DNA of 64,000 nt from Candidatus Obscuribacterales bacterium (GTDB lineage: Bacteria > Cyanobacteriota > Vampirovibrionia > Obscuribacterales > Obscuribacteraceae), in the NCBI GenBank assembly GCA_021732085.1, contig JAKFVQ010000021.1:62001-126000 (forward strand). Direction: 5' to 3'. Shown in pieces: positions 55,155-64,000 of the stretch. Position numbers and translations under genes: made by a program. Positions within the stretch are counted from its first letter, which is position 1; every line of letters begins with the position of its first letter. The notes below the pieces were generated by a model. That model saw only the letters and a list, made by a program, of their open reading frames with translations. It was not told the DNA's origin and ran no database searches.

Positions 55155-55559
55155 TTACAAATTAGGATTCGGGCTTGCTGGGCTGTTGCCGTTGCCACCA
55201 TTTGGATTGCCGTTTCGATTCTTGCGGTGACGGCGGTGGCGCTTCTTGCCGTTTCCTTGCCCCTGTCCCTGTCCTTGCGGGCTGCCCATGCCCGGTGTGC
55301 CTGCCCAGCCGGGATTGCCTTGAGCGTTTTTTCCGCCTTGACCCATCATCTTCCTTCGGCGCATGCCACGGCGACGTCTGCGCTTGCGACCGCCGGCCAT
55401 AGAGTTGTCGCTGGGTCCGTTACCAGGACCTCCTGCTTGAGGGAACGCTTGTTGTCCATTCTGTGGTGGCGGTAGTCGATCTTGCGCAAATGCAAAATCA
55501 AATTCACCAAATCCAAAAGACATCAAGCAGATGCAAACAACAACAGCTTTCTTGAGCAT
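55155..55559 (-). CDS. Exported, strongly basic low-complexity protein
   Basis: A 134-residue protein with a signal peptide (LKKAVVVCICLMSFGFGEF, cleavage near FAFA/QD). The mature part is nearly devoid of hydrophobic residues: Pro/Gln/Gly-rich, then Arg/Lys clusters (GGRKRRRRRGMRRRKMMG), then Gly/Gln/Asn-rich, then a second basic cluster (KKRHRRHRKNRNG) and an Asn/Pro end. It may bind polyanions (DNA, RNA, teichoic-like or acidic sugars) at the surface. GGGGG precedes the ATG. No family recognised. Confidence 0.65.
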   Translation of the reverse strand: MLKKAVVVCICLMSFGFGEFDFAFAQDRLPPPQNGQQAFPQAGGPGNGPSDNSMAGGRKRRRRRGMRRRKMMGQGGKNAQGNPGWAGTPGMGSPQGQGQGQGNGKKRHRRHRKNRNGNPNGGNGNSPASPNPNL

Positions 55560-55951
55560 CGAACCCCCAGCATGTAAGTGGCTGGAAGTTATATGCCCGC
55601 TCTTAACTAGCCGCTCTCTTCTCGGATAAACGATAAACCTATTTTTTCAAGGAGGGAAGCAGCGCAATGAAGATTCCTTGGACCGCTTCGAGCCCTGGAA
55701 GCCTTTGAGACGTGCGCCAGGAGCTTCTATCCGGTTATTCTCTTGACCAAATCAGGAATATTGTATATTATCAGGATAACTGTATAACGATGTGCGTGAA
55801 GGGCTTATGGCGCTTTACCAGCGTCGTAGATTTGCAGCGGTCTTGAACAGTCCGAGCGTCACTCGTACTAACCTTGCTTGGCTGAACAGCGAAGCTTTGC
55901 CGCGCCCGTTTGTTTTTAATCAGGCAGGGCTTTGCTTTAAGGGGATTTATC
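55560..55951. other. Intergenic region before the XRE-TPR gene
   Basis: About 390 bases with no gene seen. A partly symmetrical A+T-rich tract (TGTATATTATCAGGATAACT near 55760-55779, centred on TTATCAGGATAA) could be an operator for the DNA-binding protein encoded downstream. AAGGGGA at 55939-55945 is that gene's ribosome site. Confidence 0.4.
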
Positions 55952-57604
55952 ATGAAGAAGAAGCGTTCTAAGCCGAAAAACAATGCGGACAAAGGTAGCC
56001 AGCCAGTGCCGCAAAAATCTCCGGTGATGAAGATCGATTTGACCAAAGAAAAGATTCCACCTGGTATTACCGGCGGAGTCATTAGGGCCGAGCTCAGAAC
56101 TTCGCAAGAAGAGGTCCGCGATCCTTCAGCTCCGACCAAGAAGCGTGGCTCCAGTTATAGTTACCCCTTGCGCGAAGCGCTGATGATTCAAATTTCGCGT
56201 ATCTTTGATGAGCGAGGATGGACGCAAAAACAAGCTGCCGAATTCTTGGGTGTGACGCAACCGCGAATTTCAGATCTAGCTCGAGCCCGAGTGGAAAACT
56301 TTACTATAGATCTCCTTGTCGATTGGCTAGGTGCGCTGGGGCAACAAGTATCTATTGAATTCAAAGAAAGCGAAAATGCAATTTCGTTTTTCGACCAAAT
56401 GCAATTCAGCGCCACGGAGGATGCTATTTCATATTACACTAAGGCAATAACGATCGACCCGCTGACAGACAAATCTTACCTCAAGCGCGGTGATGCTTAC
56501 TTCTCGGATGCTAAATACGATCTCGCGATCGGTGATTATTCTCGTGCGATGGAGTTCGCGACAGATCAATCCTATCTTCGTTTGCGCAGAGCAATTTCCT
56601 ACATACATCTTGGACAATATCTGGCAGCCTTGCATGACTGCGATGTGGTCTTGAATAAATTGATTTTGCCGGACGAGATCGAGAATTTTTCGTCACTTTC
56701 TGGAAAAGACCTCGTTCAGGAAAAGTACAAAAACGGGCGTGTTGAAAGTGTCATCACTCTTGATGCTGAGCTAATGTCATGGGCGCTATTGACCAAAGGA
56801 CGCGCGCTCGACCAGCTAGATCGCCGTGGGGAAGCTATCGAGTGCCTGCTGATAACAACCGGGATGTTCCCGAATTTTGCTCAAGCACATTTTGAGCTTG
56901 GAGGTATTTTTGAGTCAATGAATGTGCGAGACACTGCTATTCAACATTACGAACGAGCCTGCCAAATCGACCCTGCAAATGTTCGTTTTCGAGAGCAGCT
57001 ATCAACGCTGGAAAAGGCTGTAGAACCGAAGGATGCGACTGCGCTCAGCAAGGAGGTTGATGAACTCACAGACCAAATTGAGACTGCTCAGACAATTCCA
57101 CAAAAAGCATATGCCTATCGAGTTCGCGGTCAGTTCTATCATCAAGCAGGGCAATTTACGCTTGCTATTGCTGATCTGGTAAAGGCGATGGAACTAGATC
57201 CGCCCCACAACGACTGGGTTTGGTCCTACATCGCATACGGGCGATACATGACCGGAGATTACCAGGGCACCATTCGTGAGTGCGAGAAGATTATCGGCAC
57301 CCATGGTCGCAGTCCGGAGGATCTCTCCGGTGCACATATGTACAAAGGATGGTCACTCGAAAAGCTAAATCGAGATGCAGATGCGCTTCGCTGCTACGAC
57401 GATGGAATCAAAATGAATCCAGTAGATCCATCGTTGATCTGGGCTCGTGGAATCCTGTTTGAAAAGATGGGACGCTCGCAGGAAGCCCTTGCTGATTATC
57501 GCAAGACAATCGAGCTTGCTGGTCCGACGATGCGCCAGGATCCGACCGGCTACACTGATCAGGTGCAGTTGTATATTGATCGTTTGGAGCAACGCATGAA
57601 GTGA
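55952..57604 (+). CDS. XRE-family DNA-binding protein fused to TPR repeats
   Basis: About 550 residues from the ATG at 55952 (AAGGGGA 6 bases upstream). After a basic head (KKKRSKPKNNADKGSQ) comes a helix-turn-helix of the XRE/HigA-like type (about residues 80-150: ISRIFDERGWTQKQAAEFLG, VTQPRISDLARARVENF, LVDWLGALGQQVSIEF). The rest is tetratricopeptide repeats (AISYYTKAITIDPLTDKSYL, KYDLAIGDYSRAMEF, and several C-terminal copies ending in ALADYRKTIELAG). HTH-TPR fusions often sense a peptide or partner through the TPR. The HTH resembles those of HigA-type antitoxins, but no toxin gene is adjacent. It probably acts as a cytoplasmic regulator. Confidence 0.85.
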   Translation: MKKKRSKPKNNADKGSQPVPQKSPVMKIDLTKEKIPPGITGGVIRAELRTSQEEVRDPSAPTKKRGSSYSYPLREALMIQISRIFDERGWTQKQAAEFLGVTQPRISDLARARVENFTIDLLVDWLGALGQQVSIEFKESENAISFFDQMQFSATEDAISYYTKAITIDPLTDKSYLKRGDAYFSDAKYDLAIGDYSRAMEFATDQSYLRLRRAISYIHLGQYLAALHDCDVVLNKLILPDEIENFSSLSGKDLVQEKYKNGRVESVITLDAELMSWALLTKGRALDQLDRRGEAIECLLITTGMFPNFAQAHFELGGIFESMNVRDTAIQHYERACQIDPANVRFREQLSTLEKAVEPKDATALSKEVDELTDQIETAQTIPQKAYAYRVRGQFYHQAGQFTLAIADLVKAMELDPPHNDWVWSYIAYGRYMTGDYQGTIRECEKIIGTHGRSPEDLSGAHMYKGWSLEKLNRDADALRCYDDGIKMNPVDPSLIWARGILFEKMGRSQEALADYRKTIELAGPTMRQDPTGYTDQVQLYIDRLEQRMK

Positions 57605-57617
57605 TCGATGTTCTCTT

Positions 57618-57935
57618 CTAACGCTTTCCTTTTCTTGCTGCGCAGGTGTCTGCTGAAATTGTAAGATTAGTTATCCCAGCTCTGTCACGGCCGGTTTCGT
57701 ATATCGAGAATTCAAATGAACCATCGTTCAGCAGCTTCGTTCCATTTGTGTAGCCCAGCATATATCGAGCAATGTCTTCCCATTGGTGAGCGGGCTTAGA
57801 GCACATATAGTCGGCCGCTGAGACAGACAACCTTTCATTCAATAAGCGTGTTAGCTCTTGGCTTTGCTCTTTATAGATGTCGACTTGCGTTTTCTCTTTC
57901 GGTGCTTCCTCTGTTTTATTTCCCCGTCCAAACAT
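57618..57935 (-). CDS. Small protein, unknown function
   Basis: A 105-residue protein with AAGGAG 8 bases before the ATG at 57935, starting 12 bases after the stop of the 410-residue gene on the same strand, so the two form an operon. The N-terminal third is a charged helix (VDIYKEQSQELTRLLNERLS); then a segment with Cys (AADYMCSKPAHQWEDIARYM), a beta-type end (GSFEFSIYETGRDRAGITNL) and a basic tail. No leader. It might be the partner (chaperone or immunity-like) of the upstream product; this is only suggested by position and size. Confidence 0.6.
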   Translation of the reverse strand: MFGRGNKTEEAPKEKTQVDIYKEQSQELTRLLNERLSVSAADYMCSKPAHQWEDIARYMLGYTNGTKLLNDGSFEFSIYETGRDRAGITNLTISADTCAARKGKR

Positions 57936-57947
57936 TGGCGTATCTCC

Positions 57948-59180
57948 TTATATTCCTTTCGCCCGGCCAAGAAGCGCTTCAGGAATAACCTGAACCTTTC
58001 GGAGTTCTGTTTTTCCCGCCTCAGCGATTTCGCGAGTGGTTTGCAAAAATCCGCTTCCTGGTTTGTAGGTGAACATTTGTGGGGAGCCACCTATCAACTT
58101 TTCTGTATTTACGAGGACGGACTCGCCCGTCTTCGTGATTCCTACGGCGTTGCCGGTCAGTCCTTCAAATGGTCCGACCTTCATTACGGTAGGTGATTCG
58201 TATCGCAATTGCTGCAATCCGGAGCGTGTGAAATTAGCATCAACTGGTTTAATGATCTTCGACGCGTTCGCTTGCCCGTAGAGCCACGTTGAGTCGCCGC
58301 GGAACCAGGCAGGGACGCCTTTGTCCGCGAGCTGCTCGAACTGTCCTTTGAACCAGTTTGGCATCGATTTGAAATCGAGCATTGGTTGATTGTGTCCGAG
58401 GGTGTTTGATGCTTTTTCGAAAGCTCTGCCAATTTTGTCGAAGCCTTCCGGATTTGACAGTGTTACGGAGCCATCTTTTAACTGTTTCACGGAGGATGCA
58501 AATTCGCCATATGCGCCAACTTCGCCTGTACCTCTGGTTCCTTGGATACGGAATGGAAGTGGTGCGCCAGGATACTCAGTCAGAATCGATCCATCAGGTT
58601 GTCGCGTTACTATCTTGCGCTCGTTCGGAAGTTCAAATCGCTGAGTCGGCATCAATGGCTCGTCGGCCTTCTTTATTATTGATGGACTGGCAATCTTTTC
58701 GGATTTGCCGCTGGTCATTGCTGCGGCGTCCTTCGTGACTTCTCCTTGAGCCTGACCTGCCTTCTTCGCGACTTCTTCGGCAATCGATCCAGGTTTCGTT
58801 CCTTTTGTCAGTACATCGAAACTTTTGCGTCCACCAGTGCGAACAACCTCTTCGCCCCATTCATCGAATGCTGCGCCTTGTATTCTGCCAGTTGATTGGC
58901 GTGTGCCTTTTGCATTCGCTTCAACAATCCGGGCGACCTGTCTTTCGACGGTTCCTGCAGCTGCTTCACGATTCTTTTCTCCAAGCAGTGAGTTGCGCAA
59001 GTGCCGGTTCAGTGCTTCATTGCCTGAAGACCCTGCACTAGATGCTCCTCTCTCACTAACTCGGCTTACGAGTCTTCCGGCAGCACTTGTTGCTGTTTCG
59101 CCGAGCAATCTCTCGGCTACATTGTCGGCAGCACCAACGGCTGCGCGCGCTGCGGTTTCTAGACTTCGCGGACTAGGCAT
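57948..59180 (-). CDS. Leaderless Ala/Gly-rich protein, unknown function
   Basis: A 410-residue protein with AAGGAG before the ATG at 59180. The first 100 residues are Ala/Arg/Glu-rich and helical (SLETAARAAVGAADNVAERL), then a disordered Lys/Ala stretch, then a beta-rich domain from about residue 180 (ERKIVTRQPDGSILTEYPGA, FRIQGTRGTGEVGAYGEFAS, DGSVTLSNPEGFDKIGRAFE) and a C-terminal segment with KVGPFEGLTGNAVGITKTGE. There are no membrane helices or signal peptide. The small gene at 57618 follows in an operon, a layout like an effector with its partner. I recognise no domain. Confidence 0.65.
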   Translation of the reverse strand: MPSPRSLETAARAAVGAADNVAERLLGETATSAAGRLVSRVSERGASSAGSSGNEALNRHLRNSLLGEKNREAAAGTVERQVARIVEANAKGTRQSTGRIQGAAFDEWGEEVVRTGGRKSFDVLTKGTKPGSIAEEVAKKAGQAQGEVTKDAAAMTSGKSEKIASPSIIKKADEPLMPTQRFELPNERKIVTRQPDGSILTEYPGAPLPFRIQGTRGTGEVGAYGEFASSVKQLKDGSVTLSNPEGFDKIGRAFEKASNTLGHNQPMLDFKSMPNWFKGQFEQLADKGVPAWFRGDSTWLYGQANASKIIKPVDANFTRSGLQQLRYESPTVMKVGPFEGLTGNAVGITKTGESVLVNTEKLIGGSPQMFTYKPGSGFLQTTREIAEAGKTELRKVQVIPEALLGRAKGI

Positions 59181-59676
59181 GACGAATCTCCTTGAATTGT
59201 CGGTGGTTTTTTTCGCCCACTCAACGAATCCGCAATGCCCTTAGTTTCAACCATACTGCTACGGTGCATGTTTTCGAATCCGTAGAAACCGTCAAGAGAT
59301 AATTTTTTTTCGTATGATTACGCTGCGGGCTGTCCGAATTTTCGGCGGAGTGTATAAGCAGCCATTGAAACGCCTGTCGGAATCAACTGTGGGTTTGTGC
59401 AGTGAGGGGAAGTGTCGTTCGCGGATTCGTTATGTGGGTTGTTGTAGTACTGGCTGTGGTGCGGAAGGGAATTCGCAGAGGTAGAACTTTGAAGGATTTG
59501 CTGAGTGCTGGCGGTCTCAGGATGCGCTAGCCGGCGGGACGCCGACGTCCCGGCTTAACGGCAGCATAGCAGGCTGGAAGCCGACGGTCCCAGGTTAGCT
59601 GCAGCATGAGCAGGCTGGAAGCTCCCATTAGCTGCCCCCCACGACAACAGCTCGATAAAGGGACTTTTTATTCACC
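59181..59676. repeat. Intergenic region with a dispersed GC-rich repeat and two 40-base units
   Basis: About 500 bases without a gene. At 59529-59555 lies an imperfect inverted repeat (AGCCGGCGGGACG / CGTCCCGGCT). The word GCAGCAT(G)AGCAGGCTGGAAGC occurs at 59561-59581 and 59601-59622, giving a period of about 40 bases. The first 15 bases of the inverted repeat are identical to a stretch within murJ at 15034. A run of T and A+T-rich sequence near 59300 may carry promoters. Confidence 0.6.
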
Positions 59677-61218
59677 CTAGCCCAGGGCTAATCCGCCCGT
59701 GGATGTTTCTTTGTATTTTTGGTTCATGTCTAGACCGGTTTCTTTCATTACTTTGAGAACGCGGTCGAGGCTGATTAAATGGGCACCGTCGGACGCAAGT
59801 GAGAGGGCTGCTGCATTCAAGGCTTTCACTGCTCCCATTGCATTTCTTTCGATACACGGGATCTGTACTAATCCTTTTATGGGATCGCAGGTCATGCCGA
59901 GATGGTGTTCGATGCCCATCTCTGCTGCCTGTTCCATTTGATGGACATTACCGCCTAACATGGCGACGGCTCCTGCTGCGGCCATCGCACAAGACGTTCC
60001 TACTTCACCCTGGCAGCCGACTTCGGCACCACTGATGGAGGCATGTGTTTTCACAAGTGCGCCAATTACTGATGCAACGATCAATCCGTTTTGCATCGTT
60101 CGCCGATCCAGTTTGTTATTCTCACGCAAGGTTCTGAATACTGCCGGAATCAGCCCGGAGCTTCCGTTCGTGGGAGCTGTTACTACGCGACCGCCAGCGG
60201 CGTTTTCTTCGTTAACTGCCATAGCGTAAACGGACGGGCGCAAATCATTTGTATACCAAGATTGCGGATTCTCATCTTTCAATTTTGCATAAAGACTCTT
60301 TGCTCTGCGTTTCACATTCAGTCCGCCAGGCAGAATTCCGTCAGTAGCAAGTCCGCGCTCTATGCAGGCTTCCATAGCGTCGAGAACTGCGTCCATGTGA
60401 TCTCGAACCATCTTCTCGCTAAGTCCGAGAGCTTCTTGATTTGCAATTACAATCTCGTATGGTTCTTTGTTGTTGTCGTCGCACTGTTTTACGAATTCGA
60501 CTGCCGTATTGAAAGGATAAGGCAGCTGCTTTCTTTCATCGTCATCGCCGCTACTCTTTCGTTTGCCGGTAGCCAAATCAAGTTCTTCGACGAAGCCGCC
60601 ACCAACTGAAAGCAACGATTGTTCGGCAATGATTTGCTCGCCGGATTTCAATCGAAAGCGCATAGTGTTGGGATGAGGAAGCGAGTTTCCGTCAATAGTC
60701 CATGCCATCCACAAAATGTCTTTGTCCGGATCAAATAGCAAACTGTGCTTATTGAGCTGGATATGGGGATCCTGTTTCAATTTGGGCATTGCGTCCCAAA
60801 TCTCATCTGGATCTGCATGTCTGGGATGCAGTCCGCTTAGCCCAGCACAGATAGCTCCATCTGTTCCGTGTCCTAATCCTGTGGCTGAAAGGCTGCCATA
60901 TAACTCGACAGATAAACGCAACTCAGGCGCCGAGTCTTCGCCCCTGGTCCTGTCCGACAACAGCTGCTCGATGTTCGCGTCTAGATATTTTCGGAAATCT
61001 AATGCCGCAACCATCGGACCCACCGTATGTGAGCTTGACGGACCGACACCAATTTTGAAAATGTCGAGGGGGCTTATGTAGTCTGCTTCGAGTCTCAAAG
61101 TTCTTCCCTGTTCCACGCTGGGACTTATTAATAGGCTAGCACGATTATCGCCGCAAGCTCCGCAGATTGCCAGATCACGGATTTCAGAATTCTTTTGTTT
61201 GTTTGCATTTGCTGTCAA
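59677..61218 (-). CDS. sdaA: L-serine dehydratase (L-serine ammonia-lyase), single chain
   Basis: Deaminates L-serine to pyruvate and ammonia with a [4Fe-4S] cluster. The N-terminal domain begins ISPLDIFKIGVGPSSSHTVG, the family hallmark; the alpha domain has NGSSGLIPAV, EVGCQGEVGTSCAMAAAG and CDPIKGLVQIPCIERN, providing the Cys ligands. The frame starts with TTG at 61218, adding about 40 residues with a CGAC motif; a TTG at 61098, with AGGGAAG upstream, would give about 473 residues, closer to the usual size, so the start is uncertain. It is divergent from the methyltransferase, with 64 bases between. There is no partner gene. Confidence 0.9.
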   Translation of the reverse strand: MTANANKQKNSEIRDLAICGACGDNRASLLISPSVEQGRTLRLEADYISPLDIFKIGVGPSSSHTVGPMVAALDFRKYLDANIEQLLSDRTRGEDSAPELRLSVELYGSLSATGLGHGTDGAICAGLSGLHPRHADPDEIWDAMPKLKQDPHIQLNKHSLLFDPDKDILWMAWTIDGNSLPHPNTMRFRLKSGEQIIAEQSLLSVGGGFVEELDLATGKRKSSGDDDERKQLPYPFNTAVEFVKQCDDNNKEPYEIVIANQEALGLSEKMVRDHMDAVLDAMEACIERGLATDGILPGGLNVKRRAKSLYAKLKDENPQSWYTNDLRPSVYAMAVNEENAAGGRVVTAPTNGSSGLIPAVFRTLRENNKLDRRTMQNGLIVASVIGALVKTHASISGAEVGCQGEVGTSCAMAAAGAVAMLGGNVHQMEQAAEMGIEHHLGMTCDPIKGLVQIPCIERNAMGAVKALNAAALSLASDGAHLISLDRVLKVMKETGLDMNQKYKETSTGGLALG

Positions 61219-61282
61219 GGAGCAGCCTCTGAGGCGGTTTTTCTGGTATAAACATGAGTTCTAGATTGCGCGGAGGACGGAC

Positions 61283-61921
61283 ATGAAGCTGATGTTGGTC
61301 GCACCTGAGGTCGATTCGTATGCAGTATCCAAGAGCGAGCCTACATCCGATTTGCTGAAGGAATTAGTCGAAGTCACAGAACGTGATACGGCTATGCCAA
61401 TCATGCTGACCGGACCACTTGAGGGACGATTCCTCAAAATGATGGCTCAGCTTACCGGTGCCAAGCGCGTTCTCGAGATCGGTATGTTTACGGGCTACTC
61501 GGCGCTGTCAATGGCCGAGGGGATGCCGGACGACGGTGAATTAATTACTTGCGATCTCGACCCGAACTGCATTTCAATTGCCCGCAGCTTCTATGCTCGT
61601 AGCCCGTATGGAAAGAAAATCATAGTCATGGAAGGTCCAGCACTTGAATCCTTGAAGAAGATTAAGGGTCCATTCGACATGGCGTTTATTGATGCCGACA
61701 AACCCAATTACACAAACTACTATGAAGCTGTTTTGCCACTAATGCGCCAGGGCGGACTCATTTTGATCGACAACGTTCTTTATAGTGGAAAGGTTGTGGC
61801 TCCCGAATGTGAAAACTCGACGGCAATCGCGGCGTTGAATGATCGAATCGCAAATGATGAGCGCGTTGATCGCGTGCTGCTGCCTATTCGCGATGGTGTG
61901 TTTATGGTGCGTAAGCGCTAA
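61283..61921 (+). CDS. Class I SAM-dependent O-methyltransferase (caffeoyl-CoA OMT-like)
   Basis: A 212-residue protein with GGAGG 5 bases before the ATG at 61283. Motifs: [20 protein letters not shown] (SAM loop), [15 protein letters not shown] (the acidic residue binding ribose), [18 protein letters not shown] (metal-binding Asp residues) and [15 protein letters not shown], as in cation-dependent O-methyltransferases. The substrate in bacteria is usually unknown and may be a small catechol. It lies 50 bases before asnS on the same strand and might be cotranscribed with it. Confidence 0.9.
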   Translation: MKLMLVAPEVDSYAVSKSEPTSDLLKELVEVTERDTAMPIMLTGPLEGRFLKMMAQLTGAKRVLEIGMFTGYSALSMAEGMPDDGELITCDLDPNCISIARSFYARSPYGKKIIVMEGPALESLKKIKGPFDMAFIDADKPNYTNYYEAVLPLMRQGGLILIDNVLYSGKVVAPECENSTAIAALNDRIANDERVDRVLLPIRDGVFMVRKR

Positions 61922-61971
61922 AGAAAGTTTTCTTGAGTAGAAATGAAGAGTCAATTAGCGGAGAGTTAAAA

Positions 61972-63393
61972 ATGACCACAGCAACTGGTGATGCAATCAA
62001 AATGAAGGTAAAACAAGCACGGCTTGAAGAGTCAGTTGGTAAGCGCGTTTTATTACAAGGTTGGGTTCGCAGCCGTCGAGATTCTAAAGGCGGATTCTCT
62101 TTCATCGATCTCAACGATGGCACAAGCATCAAAGGTGTGCAGGTTATTGCTGAAAAAGCTCTGGAAAATTACGAGAGCGAGATTCTCAAATGCGGAATCG
62201 GCAGCAGCGTCGAGATCATCGGTGATGTCGTCGCCTCCCCGGCTAAAGGACAAGCAACTGAGGTTAAGGCACTCTCGGTTAAGGTGTACGGTTACGCGGA
62301 CCCCAACGAATATCCTTTGCAGAAAAAAGAAACATCCTACGAGTATCTACGCAGCATCGCTCACCTGCGTCCGCGCACTATGACATTTGGTGCCGTGTTC
62401 AGAGTTCGCAACGAAATCTGCAGATCGATTCACAACTTCTTTCAGAATCAAGGATTCATTTACGTTCACACGCCGATCATCACTGCATCCGATTGCGAAG
62501 GCGCCGGGCAGATGTTCAAAGTGAGCACGCTGGATCTCCTGAATGCACCGCGTAAAGCTGATAATCCAGCTGAGATCGATTTTGAACAAGACTTCTTCGG
62601 CAAGCCTACAAATTTGACTGTGAGCGGACAGCTTGAGGGCGAATGTTTTGCGACTGCACTGCACAGCATCTATACGTTCGGACCAACCTTCCGCGCTGAA
62701 AACTCCAACACAACTCGTCACCTCGCCGAATTCTGGATGATCGAACCGGAAGTCGCATTCTGCGATCTAGAAGGTGACATGGACCTGGCCGAGAGTTTCT
62801 TGAAGACGATCTTCTCCGATGTTATGAACAACTGCGCTGACGATATGGAATTTCTCAATGAGAAAATCGACAACACCATTCTCAGCACCTTGAAAGGAAT
62901 TGTTGAAAGCGATTTCGAACGACTGACTTACACGGAAGCTGTTAGCATTTTGGAAAAGAGTGGTGAGAAATTCGACTTCCCAGTTAAGTGGGGAATCGAT
63001 TTGCAAACAGAACACGAGCGGTATCTAACCGAAAAGAAATTCAAGAAGCCGGTAATTCTCACCGACTACCCAGCTGAAATTAAAGCGTTCTATATGAAGA
63101 TGAATGCGGATGGTAAAACTGTTCGGGCGATGGATGTGCTCGTTCCGAAGATTGGTGAAATTATTGGAGGAAGTCAGCGCGAAGATAATCTCGAAATTCT
63201 TGAGCGCCGGATGAAAGACTTCCATTTGAATCCAGAAGAATATTGGTGGTACCTCGACCTGCGCAGGTATGGAACAGTGCCGCACGCAGGATTCGGGCTA
63301 GGTTTGGAACGCTGCGTTCAGTTCACAACCGGCATGGGTAATATTCGAGACGTGATACCATTTCCGCGCACGCCAAAGAGCGCTGATTTCTAA
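61972..63393 (+). CDS. asnS: Asparaginyl-tRNA synthetase
   Basis: About 473 residues from the ATG at 61972 (GGAGAG 7 bases upstream); an in-frame start at 61933 lacks a site. An OB-fold anticodon-binding domain ([20 protein letters not shown]) is followed by the class II catalytic core: [38 protein letters not shown] (motif 2) and [15 protein letters not shown] (motif 3) with [12 protein letters not shown]. The E-N-S-N-T-x-R-H-L segment distinguishes AsnRS from AspRS. Presence of asnS indicates direct charging of tRNA-Asn instead of only the indirect route. A hairpin follows the stop. Confidence 0.95.
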   Translation: MTTATGDAIKMKVKQARLEESVGKRVLLQGWVRSRRDSKGGFSFIDLNDGTSIKGVQVIAEKALENYESEILKCGIGSSVEIIGDVVASPAKGQATEVKALSVKVYGYADPNEYPLQKKETSYEYLRSIAHLRPRTMTFGAVFRVRNEICRSIHNFFQNQGFIYVHTPIITASDCEGAGQMFKVSTLDLLNAPRKADNPAEIDFEQDFFGKPTNLTVSGQLEGECFATALHSIYTFGPTFRAENSNTTRHLAEFWMIEPEVAFCDLEGDMDLAESFLKTIFSDVMNNCADDMEFLNEKIDNTILSTLKGIVESDFERLTYTEAVSILEKSGEKFDFPVKWGIDLQTEHERYLTEKKFKKPVILTDYPAEIKAFYMKMNADGKTVRAMDVLVPKIGEIIGGSQREDNLEILERRMKDFHLNPEEYWWYLDLRRYGTVPHAGFGLGLERCVQFTTGMGNIRDVIPFPRTPKSADF

Positions 63394-63406
63394 TTAGTGT
63401 TTCGCC

Positions 63407-63434
63407 AAAGGCTCCGGAGAAATCTGGAGCCTTT
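63407..63434 (+). terminator. Hairpin terminator after asnS
   Basis: Stem AAAGGCTCC/GGAGCCTTT (63407-63415/63426-63434), extended inward to a GAAA tetraloop; the T-tract is poor. It lies 14 bases after the stop. Confidence 0.7.
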
Positions 63435-63511
63435 CGGCAGACACGTCTTAATCTCGTTCGCTGCTAATTTCGTTCATTGAAAAGTAAGCTAGGAAATACT
63501 GCGAGGTGCTC

Positions 63512-63967
63512 ATGCGTTCTAATCTTTCTTTATTGTTCGCTACTGGACTTTGTTTGATGGCACTGGTAGCTTGCAGCCCACCTGGTACAAACGTCAGCTA
63601 CAATGGCGACGAAGTTACGATCAAGGACACTACCGGAAACGTCACCGCAAAGGCGGGCTCGAAAACGCCGTATCCGACCGACTTGCCAGTGCCTCAATAT
63701 CCTGGCTCCGAGATGCTTGTAACCGCTGCTGATACCAGTGCCAATACAAGCAGCAAGTCGATGGCGATGTTAAAGACGACAGATTCTTCAGATAAAATTC
63801 TGGCGTTCTACAAAGAAAAACTCAGCTCGGCGGGATGGACAATCGACAATGCGATGGCAGGGCAGATGAGTTTTGTCTCGGCCAAGAAAGGTGAAAGCGC
63901 AATCAATGTGAGCATCATCAGTGGCGGAAATGACGGCACGACAACTATCAGCGTGAGCCTCCAGTAA
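63512..63967 (+). CDS. Lipoprotein, unknown function
   Basis: A 151-residue protein from the ATG at 63512, with GAGG 6-7 bases upstream. The signal ends in a lipobox (LMALVAC, Cys about residue 21), so it is probably acylated and membrane-anchored. After a Ser/Gly/Thr-rich spacer comes a mixed alpha/beta domain (LPVPQYPGSEMLVTAADTSA, SDKILAFYKEKLSSAGWTID, GESAINVSIISGG), of a type common in exported proteins with a final antiparallel sheet. Function unknown. It ends 33 bases before the window edge. Confidence 0.75.
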   Translation: MRSNLSLLFATGLCLMALVACSPPGTNVSYNGDEVTIKDTTGNVTAKAGSKTPYPTDLPVPQYPGSEMLVTAADTSANTSSKSMAMLKTTDSSDKILAFYKEKLSSAGWTIDNAMAGQMSFVSAKKGESAINVSIISGGNDGTTTISVSLQ

Positions 63968-64000
63968 CAATTGGCGCCTTCCGGCTTGGGCGTTGCAGTT

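Noticed and set aside
55023-55475. A 150-codon plus-strand frame rich in Ala, Val and Leu
   Set aside because: It is the antisense reading of the basic exported protein, which has a proper start and leader.

Overview
Overview. The window reads as chromosomal DNA of a non-photosynthetic relative of cyanobacteria, most likely Melainabacteria/Vampirovibrionia of the Obscuribacterales type. This is an inference from the look of the 16S rRNA gene (38948-40441), the moderate base composition, and the many large, low-complexity, leaderless proteins with no clear family. No phylogeny was computed. About 50 protein genes, one 16S rRNA gene and several gene remnants are described. I saw no tRNA, CRISPR array, IS element or prophage.

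Layout. 1-6.1 kb: a secreted-type S10 peptidase (cut by the window edge), a Nudix hydrolase, an alpha/beta hydrolase, and a UshA-like 5'-nucleotidase whose 5' end overlaps head-to-head with a small exported protein. 6.6-11.4 kb: a small membrane protein and a 1468-residue protein with internal repeats and a kinase-like tail. 11.4-18.6 kb: a small hydrolase, a PlsC acyltransferase, and a division/cell-wall operon on the minus strand (rsmH-ftsL-ftsI-murJ) ending in a remnant of an S41 protease. 18.6-23.3 kb: a small gene and its decayed paralogue, a zinc-ribbon membrane protein, an M55 aminopeptidase, and the dapF-ftsQ pair. 23.7-27.6 kb: two leaderless proteins carrying domains usually found outside the cytoplasm, an RlpA-type double-psi barrel and a divergent serpin-like fold. 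27.7-30.9 kb: mazG, then UDP-glucose dehydrogenase and UDP-xylose synthase. 30.8-36.1 kb: two divergent Ser/Thr kinase-like receptors with TPR tails, both lacking the catalytic Asp, and a response regulator. 36.1-36.9 kb: a SUKH-like remnant, a small antitoxin and a frameshifted ParE toxin. 38.8-40.8 kb: a 16S rRNA gene with its own promoter, followed by terminators and no 23S gene. 41-59 kb: mostly large or medium clade-specific proteins, including one with five repeats of about 100 residues, plus a ferritin-like protein and an XRE-TPR fusion. 59.7-64 kb: L-serine dehydratase, an O-methyltransferase, asnS and a lipoprotein.

How they fit together. The recognisable core concerns envelope building (FtsI, FtsL, FtsQ, MurJ, DapF, PlsC, UDP-xylose supply). 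Around it lie accessory proteins with acidic disordered heads, Gly/Ala-rich hydrophobic cores and variable tails. The most unusual signals are the pair of catalytically altered kinase receptors next to a response regulator, the serpin-like protein without a signal peptide, and the isolated 16S gene. Several remnants (ctpA, parE, a SUKH-like gene, a small paralogue) show ongoing gene loss.
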